Source of the DNA: Hemerocallis citrina
Lineage: Eukaryota > Streptophyta > Magnoliopsida > Asparagales > Asphodelaceae
NCBI GenBank assembly: GCA_017893485.1
Contig: JACEHZ010000588.1
Coordinates: 434,001 to 498,000, forward strand
Length of the DNA stretch: 64,000 nucleotides
Direction of reading: 5' to 3'
The notes beneath the pieces are model-generated. The model saw only the letters and a list, made by a program, of their open reading frames with translations, was not told the origin of the DNA and did not search any database. The position numbers were made by a program, and so were the translations under genes. Below are positions 48,301 to 57,889 of the stretch, piece after piece. Each line of letters begins with the position of its first letter. Position 1 is the stretch's first letter.

Positions 48301-51300
48301 GATCGACGGGGAGTGGGGAGGAGGGAGCGACGGCGTATGGGGGCGAAGGATTTGGTCGGGAGATGGGTTCGAAAGGGGGTTAGGGTTTTTTTTTTGTGAA
48401 GTGGATTTTGGAGGAGGTCGGGAAGGGAAGAAGGAGAGGTGAGGGATGGCGGCTGGTGAAGGGTTTTTTTTTGAGATTAGGGTTTTGTTTATTTGGGATT
48501 AGGGGAGATTGTATTTGGAATTTTTAATTGGGGAAAAATTTTAGAATTAATCACTAATTCTAAAACTAGATTAGGATTTATCACAAACCCTAATTTGATC
48601 TCAATTGTATCACACAAAGGAGAGAAAATGAAGAGCAAAACTCAACACAGATTTTTTTAAATCAATAATGGCATGCCTTCTCATTAATCTCAAGGCCTTT
48701 AAATAGGCTCAATTACATCTTGAAACACATCTCCAAAATATTCTCAAAATCTAAAAAATTACAAAAAGATTACATATGGCTATAATTGCCAGAAAAAAAA
48801 ATGGTAATAAAATAAAAATCCTAAACTGGAAAGATGTCCTCATCATTCTCTCCGGGTGGGAGAGAGCTCGACCCAGTCGAGTCAAAACCAGTGATCATGT
48901 CATCGTGCTCCAAAAGATCTGGATCCAGTTGCGGGAGCCCCTTACGATCACTGCAAGTATCATCCGACTTCGGCTTATTTTTCCACCTTACCAAATACTT
49001 ATGCATACCACCATCTCTAGTGGAGATTATCTGATCATCTAAAATATTATCCAATTCTTCTGTTGATGGGTAAGTAATATCTGGTAGTGGAGGTAATGGG
49101 GGAATCTCACCATTAGGCTGCAGGGTAGGCTCATCTATAAGAAAATTTCTAGGGTTAAATTTTGAGCCTTCATAAAGTACTAGATCCTCAATATTAAAAG
49201 TCTTACTTATGCCAAAACCTTCAGGAAGGTCAACGACATAGGTACTATCATTGATTGCATGTAGAATCTTAAATGGGCCTGCAGCACGTATGTTCAAGTT
49301 CTTAACGGGTCCAACAGGAAACCGTTCCGGATGAATCTGAACCATCACTTCGTCACCAATATCAAAAGTTATAAATTTCCTTCTAGTATCTGCTATTAAC
49401 TTGTAGTTAAAATTATTCTCATTAAGTTCTTTGGAAATTTCTCTATGCAAGTCATGAATGTTATATGCAAATGTGGGTGCAGACTCTGTGACTCTGTGAT
49501 GTTCTAACACAGGGGTAAAATCTATGGGTTGCCAAGTGACTTGGAAAGGAATGGGTGTCTCGGGTATACTCAATGGAGGTGACTGGATAGGCTGAATACA
49601 ATTGAGAGACTTGTCATCCTCTTTTTCATCAAAGTCATCACTTATATTAGGTTCATAGGTAAACTCATTGTCGGGCTCATCAGCGATGACTGCGGTACCC
49701 TCTACTATATTGATCCTACTTGGACTAGGACAGTTGCCAGCAACATGACCGTATCCCTTACATTTATAGCACTTAGTGAGAGGGTCAATCTTACTGTAAT
49801 CTCTTTCGGTGTTCTTACCCTTATGTTCATCTCTATGTGAATTAAAATTTGAATTAGATTTGCTGGGGTAAGATTTGTTGGGGTGCTGAGAGGGAGGCTG
49901 AGGTCTAGGTAGGTCAGTAGAGGTCATTCTAGAGGAATGATCTCTCGAGTCGCAGGACCTAGAATGAGAACTAGCTTTAAGGAAATCCATATCGAGGACT
50001 ATGGCGTAGGCTGCCGCTATGGAGTCCACATTTCTATAGATAGCTCGTTCCTAAGGTCAGCTCGTAGTCCAGCTCTGAACCTAGAGAGAGTTTGTTCTTC
50101 ACTCTCTTTACCTAATGCATTGCACCGAATAAGGAAGTCATCGAATTTATCAACATATTCTTGTGTGGATTTACTTTCTTGATACAATTGGTTCCACGAA
50201 TCTAGCAATCGGGTGTGGAACGATAACGGTACATACCTCTCAGTGAGCTTCTCTTTCATGGCCTCCCAAGTGGCTATGGGTGCCAGGCCTCGGCCTCTGC
50301 GGGCATGTTCAAGATTGGTCCAATGTTGTTGAGCCTTACCCGTTAATTTCATAGTTGCAAATTTAACTTTAAGGGCTTCGCTCATGTCGAACCACACAAA
50401 ATAGTGGTCCATGGCACGGATCCAATCGAGGTAAGCTTGGGGTTCCATGTGGCCTTCAAATTGGGGAACGTCAGCCTTAACGTTCTCTTTATATTGTTCG
50501 TCAGGGTCACGTTCTTGACGTCGATCGTCATGAACATTCCCTTGAGGGATCTGACGATGGCCATGAAGCTAAGGGACAATGGTTTGATTTAGCTCCACTT
50601 TCTCAAGCCTCAGATTGATATTGCTTGGATGGCAGCTAGGGTAGCGGAGATATCAGGGTTGTCCATTTCAGGTCTGGGAAGTCTAGGGTTCCTAATTGGG
50701 TGATTGGGAAGGGCTAGGAAAGGCTCTTCAGGGTCTGTGATGGTGCTGCGAAGACGCATTCACCAAAAGTGGAAACTATAGGGTGTGTCCTATTTTATTT
50801 TATTTTATTATTATTTTTTTAAATGAGTCTGAACTAAACTAAAATAAAATAAAGAATAAAATAAAATAAAGAATAAAAGACTACACGATACTAAATGAAT
50901 GCAAAAATGATGCCTACGATGCAAGAACTAAGGTTTTAAGAACCTTCGCTCTGATACCAAAATGATGTAAAACCAACCCTAAAATAGAGAATTTCCAAGA
51001 ATTTTAATGGGTTAATTTTACCAACATGAAAGTGCTGATCTAAGTTAGAAATTTTTAACAGTTAACGGGTTTGATGGGTTTTCAAAAATTGAATCAAATG
51101 TAACAGTCCCAATTAATAATTCAACCTTATAATCAATAAGTAAATCCCTACGTGTTTTAGCAAGTAAAAAGTGCAATATCGATTCGTACTCTATTCTAGT
51201 ATGTGGATCACTCAATCTCAGTATTTTGTGGTCGACAGGCAAATTAGATAATATTCTAGATAATATGGCAGTAAAACACAAATACTTAATAAAGAAAAGA

Positions 51301-54300
51301 TTATACCGAATGTGAAGAAACCAGTGTCAATCTCATAGTTGAGCAGCAACAAAGATCTCGGCAGTCACAGCGAACAAAGGCAGCAACGAGGCCAAGCGCT
51401 GGCAGATCCGGCGGCGATGTTGCGTCGACGTCGCCGGCGGTCGGTGTGACGGGCAGTGGAGGGCGGCGCCGGTGTGGGGGGGTCTTAGGTTGGTGGTGGA
51501 GGAAGAAGGCGACGGGATGGAAGGGGTTATGGTGTAGGGGACTGTGGTTGGGGTTCGGGGAAGGGATTTGGGATCGGGAGTGGAGGAGGAAAAGGGGGCG
51601 ATGCTGATGGGGGAGAGGATGATCGACGGGGAGTGGGGAGGAGGGAGCGACGGCGTATGGGGGCGAAGGATTTGGTCGGGAGATGGGTTCGAAAGGGGGT
51701 TAGGTTTTTTTTTTTGTGAAGTGGATTTTGGAGGAGGTCGGGAAGGGAAGAAGGAGAGGTGAGGGATGGCGGCTGGTGAAGGGTTTTTTTTTTGAGATTA
51801 GGGTTTTGTTTATTTGGGATTAGGGGAGATTGTATTTGGGATTTTTAATTGGGAAAAAATTTTAGAATTAATCACTAATTCTAAAACTAGATTAGGATTT
51901 ATCACAAACCCTAATTTGATCTCAATTGTATCACACAAAGGAGAGAAAATGAAGAGCAAAACTCAACACAGATTTTTTTAAATCAATAATGGCATGCCTT
52001 CTCATTAATCTCAAGGCCTTTAAATAGGCTCAATTACATCTTGAAACACATCTCCAAAATATTCTCAAAATCTAAAAAATTACAAAAAGATTACATATGG
52101 CTATAATTGCCAGAAAAAAAAATGGTAATAAAATAAAAATCCTAAACTGGAAAGATGTCCTCATCACCTTGTCTCATTAAAATGGGGTTGGCTTAGGAGT
52201 CGAGGCTCATAGAAAATTTGACCAAGTTTTATGACCGGTGGTGGACTTGACGTCAAGTACATGAAAAATAAATGAGAATGCTTCTTTTTTATTATTATTA
52301 ATGTAAAATAAATGAGAATGTTGACATTAATAAATGAGAGTAATGCAAGTGTTAGTGTGGTCCATTGGTAAAGCCTCTTTGCCGGTAAGCAAGAAATCGG
52401 GAGTTTGAATCCCCCATTAATATATTAAGGGAGTAAGCCTGGGTGTTTGTGGCTACGGTTTTGTTTTTGATTTCAAAATACAGACTTGTAAGAGCATCCA
52501 CAGTCGTTTTCTATTTCTCCCATTTTCCCATATTATAGCAAACGGTGCGCTGCACTCGTTTGCTATATATGCCATTTTTCTCATTCTTCTCAAATCTGTT
52601 TCTCAAATTTGAGAAACGAAAGTAAGAATTCTCAAATATAGAAGACGGGGAATCATATACCGTCCGAAGGATATAATAATTTTTTAATCGTATCAGACGG
52701 ACGATCATATACCGTCTCTCCTATTTTATTAATTTTTTTTTTTAAAAGGTCGGACGGGGAATGATACCCCAGACGGGGTATCAAACCCCGTCTCTCCCTT
52801 TTTTTTATTTGTTTTATTATTTTTTATTTTTTTTAATAAAACGAACGGCCACGATGTAAGCGATAGAAAAAAAAATAAATAAATAAATAGTATGGGACGG
52901 GGACACATACCCCGTCCGGGGTATGATACCCCGTCCATAATGGGAGGGGAGCATTTAATGCTGGGAAAGTACTTAGTATATTAGGATTAGTTAGTATATT
53001 GATAGGTTTAGTTAGTATATTAATTAGGTTTAGTTAGTTTTATATTATTTAATTTAGTTAATTAATATAGTTTAATAGTTAATAAGTAATTAACTTTTTT
53101 TAATTTATTTGAAACGATCGGACGGGGTATGATACCCCGTCTCTCTAAAAAATGGAAAAAATATAGCAAACGACGACTGCAGTGAACGATCGTATTTGCT
53201 ATTACTGTAGCTGCCATATTATACCAAATGAGAAAAACGACTGTGGATGCTCTAAGTATTCCTGATTTCAAAATAATATCAAATCGAAAAATATTCAAAG
53301 ATCTAACATTGATGTCTTGTAGGTTGGGAAAGGTGATCCTAATGTTGCTGAGGTCCATCCAAACAAGCTTGACAAGAATGATGCCAGCGAAGCAACTGAA
53401 ATTCTGAATGAGGCCTCTTTTTATAATGATGGTTCAAAGATAACCCAGTTTTTTGCTGATAATATTGATGCAAAAAGTGAGACTGTGGTTGTCCGTGGAA
53501 GTATTTCTACTGAATTGTCTGATATGGTTGAGAATGAGTTAGCTACTGAAAGTAGTGATTCCGTACTAACTGAACAGAACTTTCCAGTTGATCTACAGAA
53601 GGGTTCTAAAACCATGGCTACATTTGTCGTTCATAATGGTTCTAAATCCACCGAAGGTATTCTAGAAACTTCTGAAGATACAAAGAAAATTTTAGAGGTT
53701 TTGGAGGGAGGTTTGTCTGGTTCCCTGCTTGACAACGATAAAAAAGATGGAACGGAGATGGCGGAAATTGATTCTTCGCTTGAACTTCTCATAGAAAAAA
53801 CCTCTTCTACCACTAATGTTCCTACTGGTTTGGGCTCCTCGGCTTTACCCCCTAGACCAACCCAACCTTTTCCTACACAGCAAAAAATGGCCGCCTCCTC
53901 AAATCCTGTAGTTGCTAGCGAACCCGAGAACCCAATGACTGGAGAAGAGAAGAAATTGCATGAAAAGGTTGAGTCAGTTAGAGTTATGTTCCTCCGACTT
54001 GTTTGTAGATTGGGTTACTCTTGTAAAGACCCTGTGCCAGCGTCAATCCTCCGTCGACTTGCTCGCATCGAAGATAGAAAAGATTGGTGCTCTAGTGCTA
54101 TGCATGCATTAAAGAAAGCACAGGAGCTTGAAAGGGGAGAGAAAGACAAATTCGATTTCTCTTGTACTATTCTAGTTATCGGTAAATCTGGGGTTGGTAA
54201 GAGCGCAACTATAAATTCATTTTTTGATGAAGAGAAGACCGTCACCAATCCTTTTAAGCGAGAAACTACTTCACTGCGAAGGTTTGAGGAAATTGTTGAT

Positions 54301-56738
54301 GGCATCAAGATTCAAATGGTAGATACTCCCGGTCTTAGCCCTTCTTCACTGGATAAAGCGTCAAACATAAAGATTCTTCGTTCAATCAAGAAGTACATGA
54401 GGAAATGTCGACCTGATATTGTTGCCTACATTGACAGATTGGATGCCCAAACCCGAGATTACACTGATTTGCCCGTTATAAGATTGATCACTAGTGTTTT
54501 TGGCTCTTCCATTTGGTCAAATGCACTCATTGCTTTTACCCATGCTTTGAAAGATCCACCGGAGGGGCCAAATGGCTTGCCATTATCATACAAAGCATAT
54601 GTGAATAAGAGGTATTGCGACACTCCCCAATTTTATTTTATTTTTATTTTAGAATTTACAAATAACAACCTTGCGGTGCTACTACATTGCAGTCGGTCCA
54701 ATACATTAGGGATTATCTGGAGAATAAAGTACTTATAAATTACACTTTCTTTATACAAGTCATATACAAACAATTTATTAATTTCATTAGCTTAAATCAG
54801 TATATAGTAGCCCAATATCCTCAGATGCTCCTCAACAGAATGCCTTCTAGTGCAGTCTACTTCCTAAAATCTAAAAAATTAAGCCAATTGACACTAATTA
54901 ACATCCTCAATTTCTATGAAAACTCGATATATGACTATAGACCCAGCAATTATTTTCAAGTCTTCATTGTTCTTATTTAATTCCATCATTTTTCTCTTAC
55001 AAAGATTTTAGTAAAAATGGCAACTGTTACCTTTATATGATTATAAAAGGTGTTTTATGTGGAACAACATCTGCACAATGTATAGGGAACAACCAGATTC
55101 ATACTAATACTTTTGAATAAATAAATATTGAACAAATTAGGAGTGTCATGTTGCTAGGGAAGAATAATAAGTTCACAAGTTAATTTCTCTTTCCTTTATC
55201 AACAAAATTAACATAATTATTATTACTATTTTTACTGTTACAATTGCTAGTAATATTTATTATCCTAAGTTAATGTAGGAAAGAACTTACTCTTGTTTTC
55301 CTTATATCTTTCTCCAACCTTGATTTTGATTGGGTAGCTAGGATGATGATGGAGGTGTGTTTAAAAAATAAAAGGAAAGCTCTTTTATATAGAAAGTGAT
55401 AAATCAAGCTGCGAGTGTCCTCTAGTGTTTTAGTTAAGAAAACTTTAGATATCAGAGAAGTCTGTGCATGGCTTCCCAATTTAATAGTTCTTACTCCTGC
55501 TATAACATTGCAGACAATTCTTATATTTCTATGACATTTTCTATTATTATCATTATTAATATTTGGAATGTTACAGATATCATGTCGTTCAGCAATCTAT
55601 TCGGCAAGCCATTGGAGATATGAAGTTAAAAAATCCGTTACTTCTAGTGGAGAACCACCCATGTACCACAAGAAACACGGTAAGCAAAACAGTGCTTGCC
55701 AATGGGCCAATCTGGAGAACTGAATTGCTTCTTTTATGTTACGCTTCAAAGATCATAGTCGAAGCCACTTCCCTTAATGAGGTTCAAGGTTCTTTTCTGA
55801 AAAAGCTTTTTGGGTTCCACTTCTGGCCTCCTTCAGTGAATGTTCCAGTGAATTCGTTATTGCCTTCCCTTATTGGGCCAAAATATCGCTTGGATTACTT
55901 TTCAGATGATGAAGAAGATGAGGATTTTGTTGATGATGGTCATGCTACTTTCCCGACCATTCTACAATTGCGTCCTTCATCTGACTGTGATGATCATATG
56001 TATAGGTACCGGTGTTCGAAGCAAAGATCAAAATTTTCTGCTAGGCCTGTCAGTAGTCCGGTTGTTTGGGATCATGACTGTGGCTTTGATGCAGTCAGCC
56101 TTAAAAAAAACTTGGCTTTCACGCACAAGTTTTCAGCTGCAATTTCTGCCGAACTGAAGAAGGATAAGGAAGACTTCAACTTTGAAATGGAGTCCTCAAT
56201 CTCAGCCAAGAATGGGGAGATTGGATCAACGCTTGCAAGCTTCAATGTTAAAAAAATCGAGGGTCAACAAGTGTACTTTTTGAAGGGCGAAACCAAGTTC
56301 AAGAATTTAAAGATGAACAAGACCACATTAGGAGTTCTATTGGCTCCTTTGGGGGATACCGTTGCTGCTGGATTGAAGTTAGAGGATCGAATTACCATTA
56401 TGAGAGGGGTTGATTTTTATGTAAACACTAGTGCAGTTCAAACAGAGGACAATATGGCTTATCGAAGCTATTTCGCAGCCAGATTACTTCCTGTTAGCCT
56501 ATGTCTTGAGTCCGTATCTCCGGATAACAATCACCAGAATTCGGGTTTTTTTGGCTCGTTGCAGGCTCTAATCCCAGTTTGGAGGAATTCGTCGGCAACC
56601 GTTTGTGTTGGGATGAATGAGAGGAAATCTGGAAATCTTGCAGTTAAGATTCAGAGTTCGGACCAGCCTGTTCTTCTGGGTCTAATTCCCATAATCGTCT
56701 GTGTCTACAAGCGCATGTGTGGTTTTCTTCAGGAGTGA
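38872..56738 (+). CDS. TOC159-like: TOC159-family chloroplast outer-envelope import receptor GTPase (three exons)
   Basis: Joining 38872-39339, 53323-54611 and 55577-56738 gives 972 residues with GT-AG introns and consistent phases. Residues 1 to about 340 are acidic (Asp/Glu-rich A domain). A helical segment (VRVMFLRLVCRLGYS, about 375-390) precedes the AIG1-type GTPase domain: P-loop GKSGVGKSAT at 443-452, DTPG at 490-493, DRLDAQTRDY near 528-536 and THA near 562. The C-terminal membrane-anchor (M) domain follows, with MYRYR (727-731), WDHDCGFDAV (750-759) and a beta-rich end. The protein would bind preproteins at the TOC complex and use GTP to pass them to Toc75. Oddities: a stretch of about 80 residues between the acidic linker (692-707) and MYRYR, present in known TOC159/132/120/90, is missing, and intron 1 is 14 kb of transposons. 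Which paralogue it is cannot be decided. Confidence 0.9.
39957..42957 (+). mobile_element. Internally deleted Copia retrotransposon
   Basis: LTRs of 714 bp (39957-40670) and 717 bp (42241-42957), both TGTTGGGTTTATAT...CTAACA, flank only 1.57 kb. The primer binding site TGGTATCAGAGC begins at 40673. The flanks AGCTG (39952-39956) and AGGTG (42958-42962) look like a TSD with one change. The LTRs differ by well over 10%, so the copy is old. Reverse transcriptase, integrase and most of gag-pol are missing. Confidence 0.88.
40713..41850 (+). pseudogene. Copia gag and protease remnants
   Basis: Gag starts at 40713: IKLFDGKINFNLWKVDMYDT, typical of Copia Gag, and is broken at 40900. A degenerate zinc knuckle (HCHHCRGIRHYRRDGCK) lies near 41385-41435. 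A protease-region frame at 41491-41850 begins near FGWFLDSESSSHIWSERE, where the catalytic motif DSGAS/DTG-like is altered. Multiple frameshifts are present. Confidence 0.8.
44429..45579 (+). mobile_element. Solo LTR of the chromovirus family, 1151 bp
   Basis: TGATGTAAAC...CTCATCA. Similar throughout to the LTRs at 47644-48845, though clearly diverged. Flanks GCAAT (44424-44428) and GTAAT (45580-45584) form a TSD with one change. It contains the same G-rich block (44810-45230) as its relatives. No coding region. Confidence 0.8.
45614..46770 (-). mobile_element. Solo LTR of the chromovirus family, opposite orientation
   Basis: Read on the plus strand it begins TGATGAAGACATCAG and ends GTTTACATTA, the reverse complement of an LTR start. 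Flank TCAAC lies at 45609-45613. The right flank reads TCAAT here and TCAAC at 46931-46935, in the second copy of a tandem duplication that spans the boundary. It faces the LTR at 44429-45579 across 34 bp. Confidence 0.78.
46677..47001. repeat. Tandem duplication across an LTR/flank boundary, about 160-bp units
   Basis: Unit 1 (about 46677-46835) and unit 2 (about 46836-47001) both run from 'gtttaaatttctaacttaat' through the LTR end to 'gctgataccaaacctgatac'. The second unit keeps the TSD sequence TCAAC. Confidence 0.85.
47644..48845 (-). repeat. 3' LTR of the chromovirus derivative
   Basis: Near-identical to 50963-52166. The stop codon of the internal frame lies inside this LTR (48821-48823). 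Confidence 0.95.
48821..50029 (-). CDS. Gag zinc-knuckle / integrase-tail / chromodomain fusion frame (402 codons)
   Basis: This frame begins in the C-terminal part of Gag. It has a Ser/Arg/Pro-rich stretch (residues 20-80), a CCHC knuckle CYKCKGYGHVAGNC (87-100) and an acidic linker (110-145). It then passes directly into the integrase C-terminal region: HRVTESAPTFAYNIHDLHRE (178-197), DEVMVQIHPERFPVGPVKNL (226-245), GPFKIL, and FNIEDLVLY. A chromodomain-like end follows (ILDDQIIST...KYLVRWKNKP, about 329-353). Protease to integrase core is missing, yet the joined frame is open to its stop in the LTR. Upstream Gag (50448-50030) is in a different frame, so one frameshift, or ribosomal shifting, separates them. 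No start codon for this frame alone is convincing. A role in chromatin targeting of particles is conceivable but unproven. Confidence 0.8.
   Translation of the reverse strand: MDSIAAAYAIVLDMDFLKASSHSRSCDSRDHSSRMTSTDLPRPQPPSQHPNKSYPSKSNSNFNSHRDEHKGKNTERDYSKIDPLTKCYKCKGYGHVAGNCPSPSRINIVEGTAVIADEPDNEFTYEPNISDDFDEKEDDKSLNCIQPIQSPPLSIPETPIPFQVTWQPIDFTPVLEHHRVTESAPTFAYNIHDLHREISKELNENNFNYKLIADTRRKFITFDIGDEVMVQIHPERFPVGPVKNLNIRAAGPFKILHAINDSTYVVDLPEGFGISKTFNIEDLVLYEGSKFNPRNFLIDEPTLQPNGEIPPLPPLPDITYPSTEELDNILDDQIISTRDGGMHKYLVRWKNKPKSDDTCSDRKGLPQLDPDLLEHDDMITGFDSTGSSSLPPGENDEDIFPV
50017..50480 (-). pseudogene. N-terminal Gag of the chromovirus derivative
   Basis: FEGHMEPQAYLDWIRAMDHY, then KVKFATMKLTGKAQQHWTNL and KSTQEYVDKFDDFLIRCNAL are the Gag core of Ty3/Gypsy chromoviruses. 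The frame ends at RNELSIEMWTP by a frameshift near 50035; the continuation (YRNVDSIAAAYA) is in the frame of 48821-50029. Confidence 0.85.
50943..50959 (-). other. Primer binding site of the chromovirus derivative
   Basis: TGGTATCAGAGCGAAGG on the minus strand, three bases from the 5' LTR, initiator tRNA-Met type. Confidence 0.93.
50963..52166 (-). repeat. 5' LTR of the chromovirus derivative
   Basis: 1204 bp, contains the G-rich block at about 51360-51770 and the TSD CCTTG immediately after. Open frames in it (for example 51544-51762) are LTR artefacts. Confidence 0.95.
52350..52490 (+). mobile_element. tRNA-derived SINE candidate
   Basis: An A-box-like GTGGTCCATTGGTAAAG (52357-52373) and a B-box-like GGGAGTTTGAATCCCCC (52399-52415) lie at tRNA spacing, followed by an unrelated tail (GTAAGCCTGGGTGTTTGTGG). 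No clear TSD was found and the 3' limit is uncertain. Confidence 0.4.
52492..53252. mobile_element. Tourist-like MITE with repeated hairpin motifs, TSD TAA
   Basis: The inverted ends GAGCATCCACAGTCGTTTT and AAAACGACTGTGGATGCTC are flanked by TAA (52489-52491 and 53253-53255). Inside, variants of GGGGTATGATACCCC flanked by GACG/CGTC occur at about 52665, 52750-52790, 52895-52935 and 53118-53142, each able to fold into a short hairpin. It ends 70 bp before exon 2 of the TOC159-like gene. No coding capacity. Confidence 0.82.
53323..54611 (+). CDS. TOC159-like: TOC159-like exon 2: rest of A domain and most of the GTPase domain
   Basis: 429 codons plus two bases, opened by the acceptor GTCTTGTAG|GTT. 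It contains the P-loop (GKSGVGKS), DTPG and the DRLD region and ends inside an Arg codon (AG|GTATTG). Confidence 0.92.
54612..55576 (+). other. TOC159-like intron 2 (965 bp)
   Basis: GTATTG...TTACAG, AT-rich, interrupting the Arg codon before YHVVQQSIRQAIGDM. No element is recognised inside. Confidence 0.9.
55577..56738 (+). CDS. TOC159-like: TOC159-like exon 3: end of GTPase domain and membrane-anchor domain
   Basis: The exon completes the Arg codon, continues YHVVQQSIRQAIGDM and LLLVENHP, passes the acidic DYFSDDEEDEDFVDDGH linker, then the M domain, and stops at TGA 56736-56738. Confidence 0.92.
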
Positions 56739-57889
56739 GATTTGGTTTTTAATCTTGTTAACATTCATATACTTTAGGTTCATGTTATTTGACTTTGCCA
56801 TTTTAGAAGTAAATTTTTAGGTTATATATTCCATTCTTTTGATTTTATACAGATAAAAACTTTCGTATTTTGCTCACATTTGAAAATCAAAACTCAAATC
56901 TTCCATTCTTTACTCATTAATCTTTCAACTTAGAATCCTGAATCCCCAGTGTTTGTTCAAGTGCATGTCAAAACTCCTACAGGTATTTCTTTCTTTCTTC
57001 TACATTTTTTAATTTTATTTATTATTTTGTAGTAAGGGTTTTTTGGTAGTTAAGGGTAAGAGAAAGAGACTGCATAGTATTCGTTGTCTGCATAATCAAG
57101 AGTACAAGCGTAATTTTGTCATCTGCTTAGTGTTTCATTAGAGGGAGAAAGCTGTCAAAAAAACATTGAGGGCATATATTGTAAAAAAAACATGTTGCGG
57201 TGTATTATTGTAAATTAGCCCTCTTGATGTTAGGGATTTTGCATAGATATTGCTAATGAATATCATATTTACATATTTATTCTTACCAACGTACATTTTC
57301 ATATATGTTAACAATGTGGGGTTCATTCATTTTTGACGTCTTTAGTGTTCTACCATCATATATAAATTTTTCTCTATGGAACACAGTTCTGGTTATTACT
57401 TATTTTTATAGCCAAAATGCCGTTCTCTTATCTATTAGTATCCCTTGGCGACTCTTTATTTATCAACTTTTTGTCTATCCGAAGAACTTATCACTCTACA
57501 ACTTGTATACCACAAAAGTCTAGGTGTTTGCATCTCCTCTTTTGCTTTTCCGCCTTACAATCACTCCTTTCCTATATCACGATCATCACTTTTCTTTCGT
57601 TCATTTGAAACTATGAAGTCTAAGATTAGAAAATTAGTCTTTGTTTTGATGGTAAATGATTTGCGATAGAACAATAGAGAGTTATGTTAGAAATAGAGTA
57701 AGCTAGGATAAAAAAGCCATCTACCATCCATTATGAGTCTACCATAGGTTAAGTTTGAATGATTTGATAGGGGCATAGAAAATCAGCAACCCCTACATTG
57801 ATAAGTATATGTAAATATAAAGTTTTGGAGAATGTACATGTGAATATGCTATGATGAGGGCATCAAAGTGGGGCGTTTGGATGCCTTCT
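56739..57889 (+). other. 3' flank of the TOC159-like gene
   Basis: AT-rich. 56760-56830 and 56998-57145 match the relic at 25110-25260 and 36448-36660. No other gene or element end is seen to about 57890. Confidence 0.6.

Larger units (their letters stand above)
47644..52166 (-). mobile_element. Young non-autonomous chromovirus derivative, TSD CCTTG
   Basis: LTRs of 1202 bp (47644-48845) and 1204 bp (50963-52166), TGATGTAAAACC...CTCATCA, flanked by CCTTG at 47639-47643 and 52167-52171. On the minus strand the primer binding site TGGTATCAGAGCGAAGG begins at 50959. The LTRs differ by about nine substitutions and two homopolymer indels (about 0.8%), so it is the most recent insertion in the window. 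Interior is 2.1 kb: gag and a fused integrase-tail/chromodomain frame, with protease, reverse transcriptase, RNase H and the integrase core deleted. Confidence 0.95.
39340..53322 (+). other. TOC159-like intron 1 (13,983 bp), filled with transposons
   Basis: Donor GTAAGT at 39340 and acceptor TTGTAG ending at 53322. The intron contains a Copia element, two opposed solo LTRs, a chromovirus derivative, a SINE candidate and a MITE. A block of about 60 bp at 39415-39477 is repeated at 39869-39930 ('aatattaaacc-tcatctt-ccacaactt'). 42958-44428 is AT-rich with repeats of ATATCATATCGTATCATAT (43085-43160, again 43840-43990) and no gene. 46935-47643 has no recognisable feature apart from a G-run near 47130. 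Confidence 0.85.
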
